A model generated the notes under the pieces. That model was not told where the DNA came from, searched no databases, and saw only the letters and a list, made by a program, of their open reading frames with translations. DNA of 49,971 nt from Conidiobolus incongruus B7586 (Eukaryota; Entomophthoromycota; Entomophthoromycetes; Entomophthorales; Conidiobolaceae), in the NCBI GenBank assembly GCA_000697335.1, contig JNEM01016762.1:1-49971 (forward strand), given 5' to 3'. Shown in pieces: positions 48,824 through 49,971 of this stretch. Position numbers and translations under genes: made by a program. Position 1 is the first letter of the stretch; each line of letters opens with the position of its first letter.

Positions 48824-49971
48824 TCCAAAATTGATGTGAATTTAAATTACAAAGTCAAATCGAATTAATGAATGATAAATTAATTCAAAATACTCAAAAT
48901 TTACAGAAATTGTCAATAATAGCATTAGTATAATGGGACGACGAGATTGACTTTTAAAATTTAAATCTGATCTAGTGAGTAATTCTTCAAAATTACTCAA
49001 TCAAAGTACTTAAAATAAAACCTAATAAATTGGCCATAATTTCCTCATTTTGTCATTGATAATCGTTAATTGTAGGGGTATTTTATTTTGTTATAATTTA
49101 TCTTTTTGTATAACTTGAATATATATTATTACTCTAATCATCATAATTTAAATTTAATACTATTTAAACTATATTAATAATTCATTATTCCACCATATTA
49201 TTATTTCAATATTTAAAATTATTTTGAAATTTTATAGTCCAAATAAGTAAAATTGCAATATGATAAATAAATTTTAAAAAAAAATGTATACTTGATGAAA
49301 TATCAGCATTTCAATTTAATAAGCTTGATAATTTTCAGCGATCCAATATATCACAGTCTTTTTTCTTAATTAATCCAAATGAAATACTTCAAGTTCATTC
49401 AATTTTATTATATATTTTATTTATTTATTTATCGTGATTGATTCAGTAAATTTAGATTTCTATTTCCATTCACTTATTTTATATTTAAGATATCAAATAT
49501 GAAATCCCTTAGTAAAAAAATCAATATAAATATCAGGTTAAATCAAATTAAATCTTTGAAAAAGATTTTATTATTTATTATTTGTTTTATTAAGAATAGT
49601 TAATTATTAAAATAAACTGCAAGGATAAATGGTTTTCTACTTGATATCTGAAGCTGAATAAATATTTGCTATAATTTATTTTTTTATATCAAATAATATT
49701 TAAAAAAAATTTTAATATAAATTAGTTATATCTACTATTCTAGTTGATTATTATTTAATATATAAAACTATTGATTTAAAAATATTTTAAATATAAATAA
49801 ATATTAAAAGATTATATATTTAATATATTTATTAAATTAAGATGTGTATAAGAGACAGATTAAATAGCTTAAAAATAACAAAATAATTATTATAAAATAA
49901 CTTTTTTAATCTTTTAAACTTAATTATATATCTTTAAAATAAATTAACAAAATATTTAAAGTTTTTTTTAA
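48824..49971. other. AT-rich sequence to the window edge
   Basis: About 1.1 kb of very AT-rich DNA without a gene, broken only by the 19-bp adapter sequence at 49840-49858. Confidence 0.65.
49840..49858 (+). other. Exact Tn5 mosaic-end / Nextera adapter sequence
   Basis: The bases AGATGTGTATAAGAGACAG are identical over all 19 positions to the hyperactive Tn5 mosaic end used in tagmentation libraries. A natural match of this length in AT-rich DNA is very unlikely. It is best read as library adapter carried into the assembly, so sequence on its two sides may not be contiguous in the genome. Confidence 0.93.

Overview
The window is nuclear DNA from a very AT-rich eukaryote. Genes are compact, with many short introns (about 45-120 nt, GT...AG, often with a CTAAC- or TTAAT-like branch site). 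The gene set points to a fungus. Present are an AcrB-like membrane/coiled-coil protein, TVP23, yeast-type mitochondrial IDH2, a small secreted protein with a Kex2-type KR site, and several short secreted proteins. A TMEM94-like P-type ATPase relative and an SV2-like MFS carrier sit beside them, both uncommon in yeasts. An early-diverging, low-GC lineage (for example Zoopagomycota/Entomophthoromycotina) fits best, but this is inference from gene content and composition.

Layout. 1-3994 (+): 3' end of a very long protein made of about thirteen 103-residue repeats that I cannot assign to a family. 5056-8906 (-): TMEM94-like protein in three exons. 11764-12138 (+): small secreted beta/gamma-crystallin-like protein. 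13061-15249 (+): U2SURP/SR140 splicing factor in six exons. 18203-20020 (+): SV2-type MFS carrier with a 12-nt microexon. 20855-21445 (+): FCF1. 22037-24427 (+): AcrB-like protein. 24783-25698 (-): TVP23, with an intron directly after the ATG. 25.7-32.2 kb: a gene-poor block holding two short secreted proteins. 32212-33004 (-): adenylate kinase. 34932-36299 (+): NAD-isocitrate dehydrogenase subunit 2. 37427-39278 (+): membrane-anchored USP30-like deubiquitinase. 39830-42221 (+): AFG2B/SPATA5L1-like AAA ATPase in twelve exons. 44421-47624 (+): 2-oxoglutarate dehydrogenase E1. 47.8-48.8 kb: remnant coding sequence interrupted by a 452-bp retroposon with a perfect 16-bp target-site duplication. 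Near the right end is an exact 19-bp Tn5 mosaic end, which is most simply sequencing-library adapter left in the assembly.

How the genes relate. The neighbours do not form one pathway. There are two TCA-cycle enzymes (IDH2, OGDH E1), an adenylate kinase, two ribosome-biogenesis factors (FCF1 and the AFG2B-like ATPase), a spliceosome factor, membrane and Golgi proteins, and short secreted proteins in AT-rich, gene-poor stretches. The exon models given here were built by hand. In every spliced gene the exon lengths sum to a whole number of codons, and the joins restore conserved motifs. I found no tRNA, rRNA or CRISPR.
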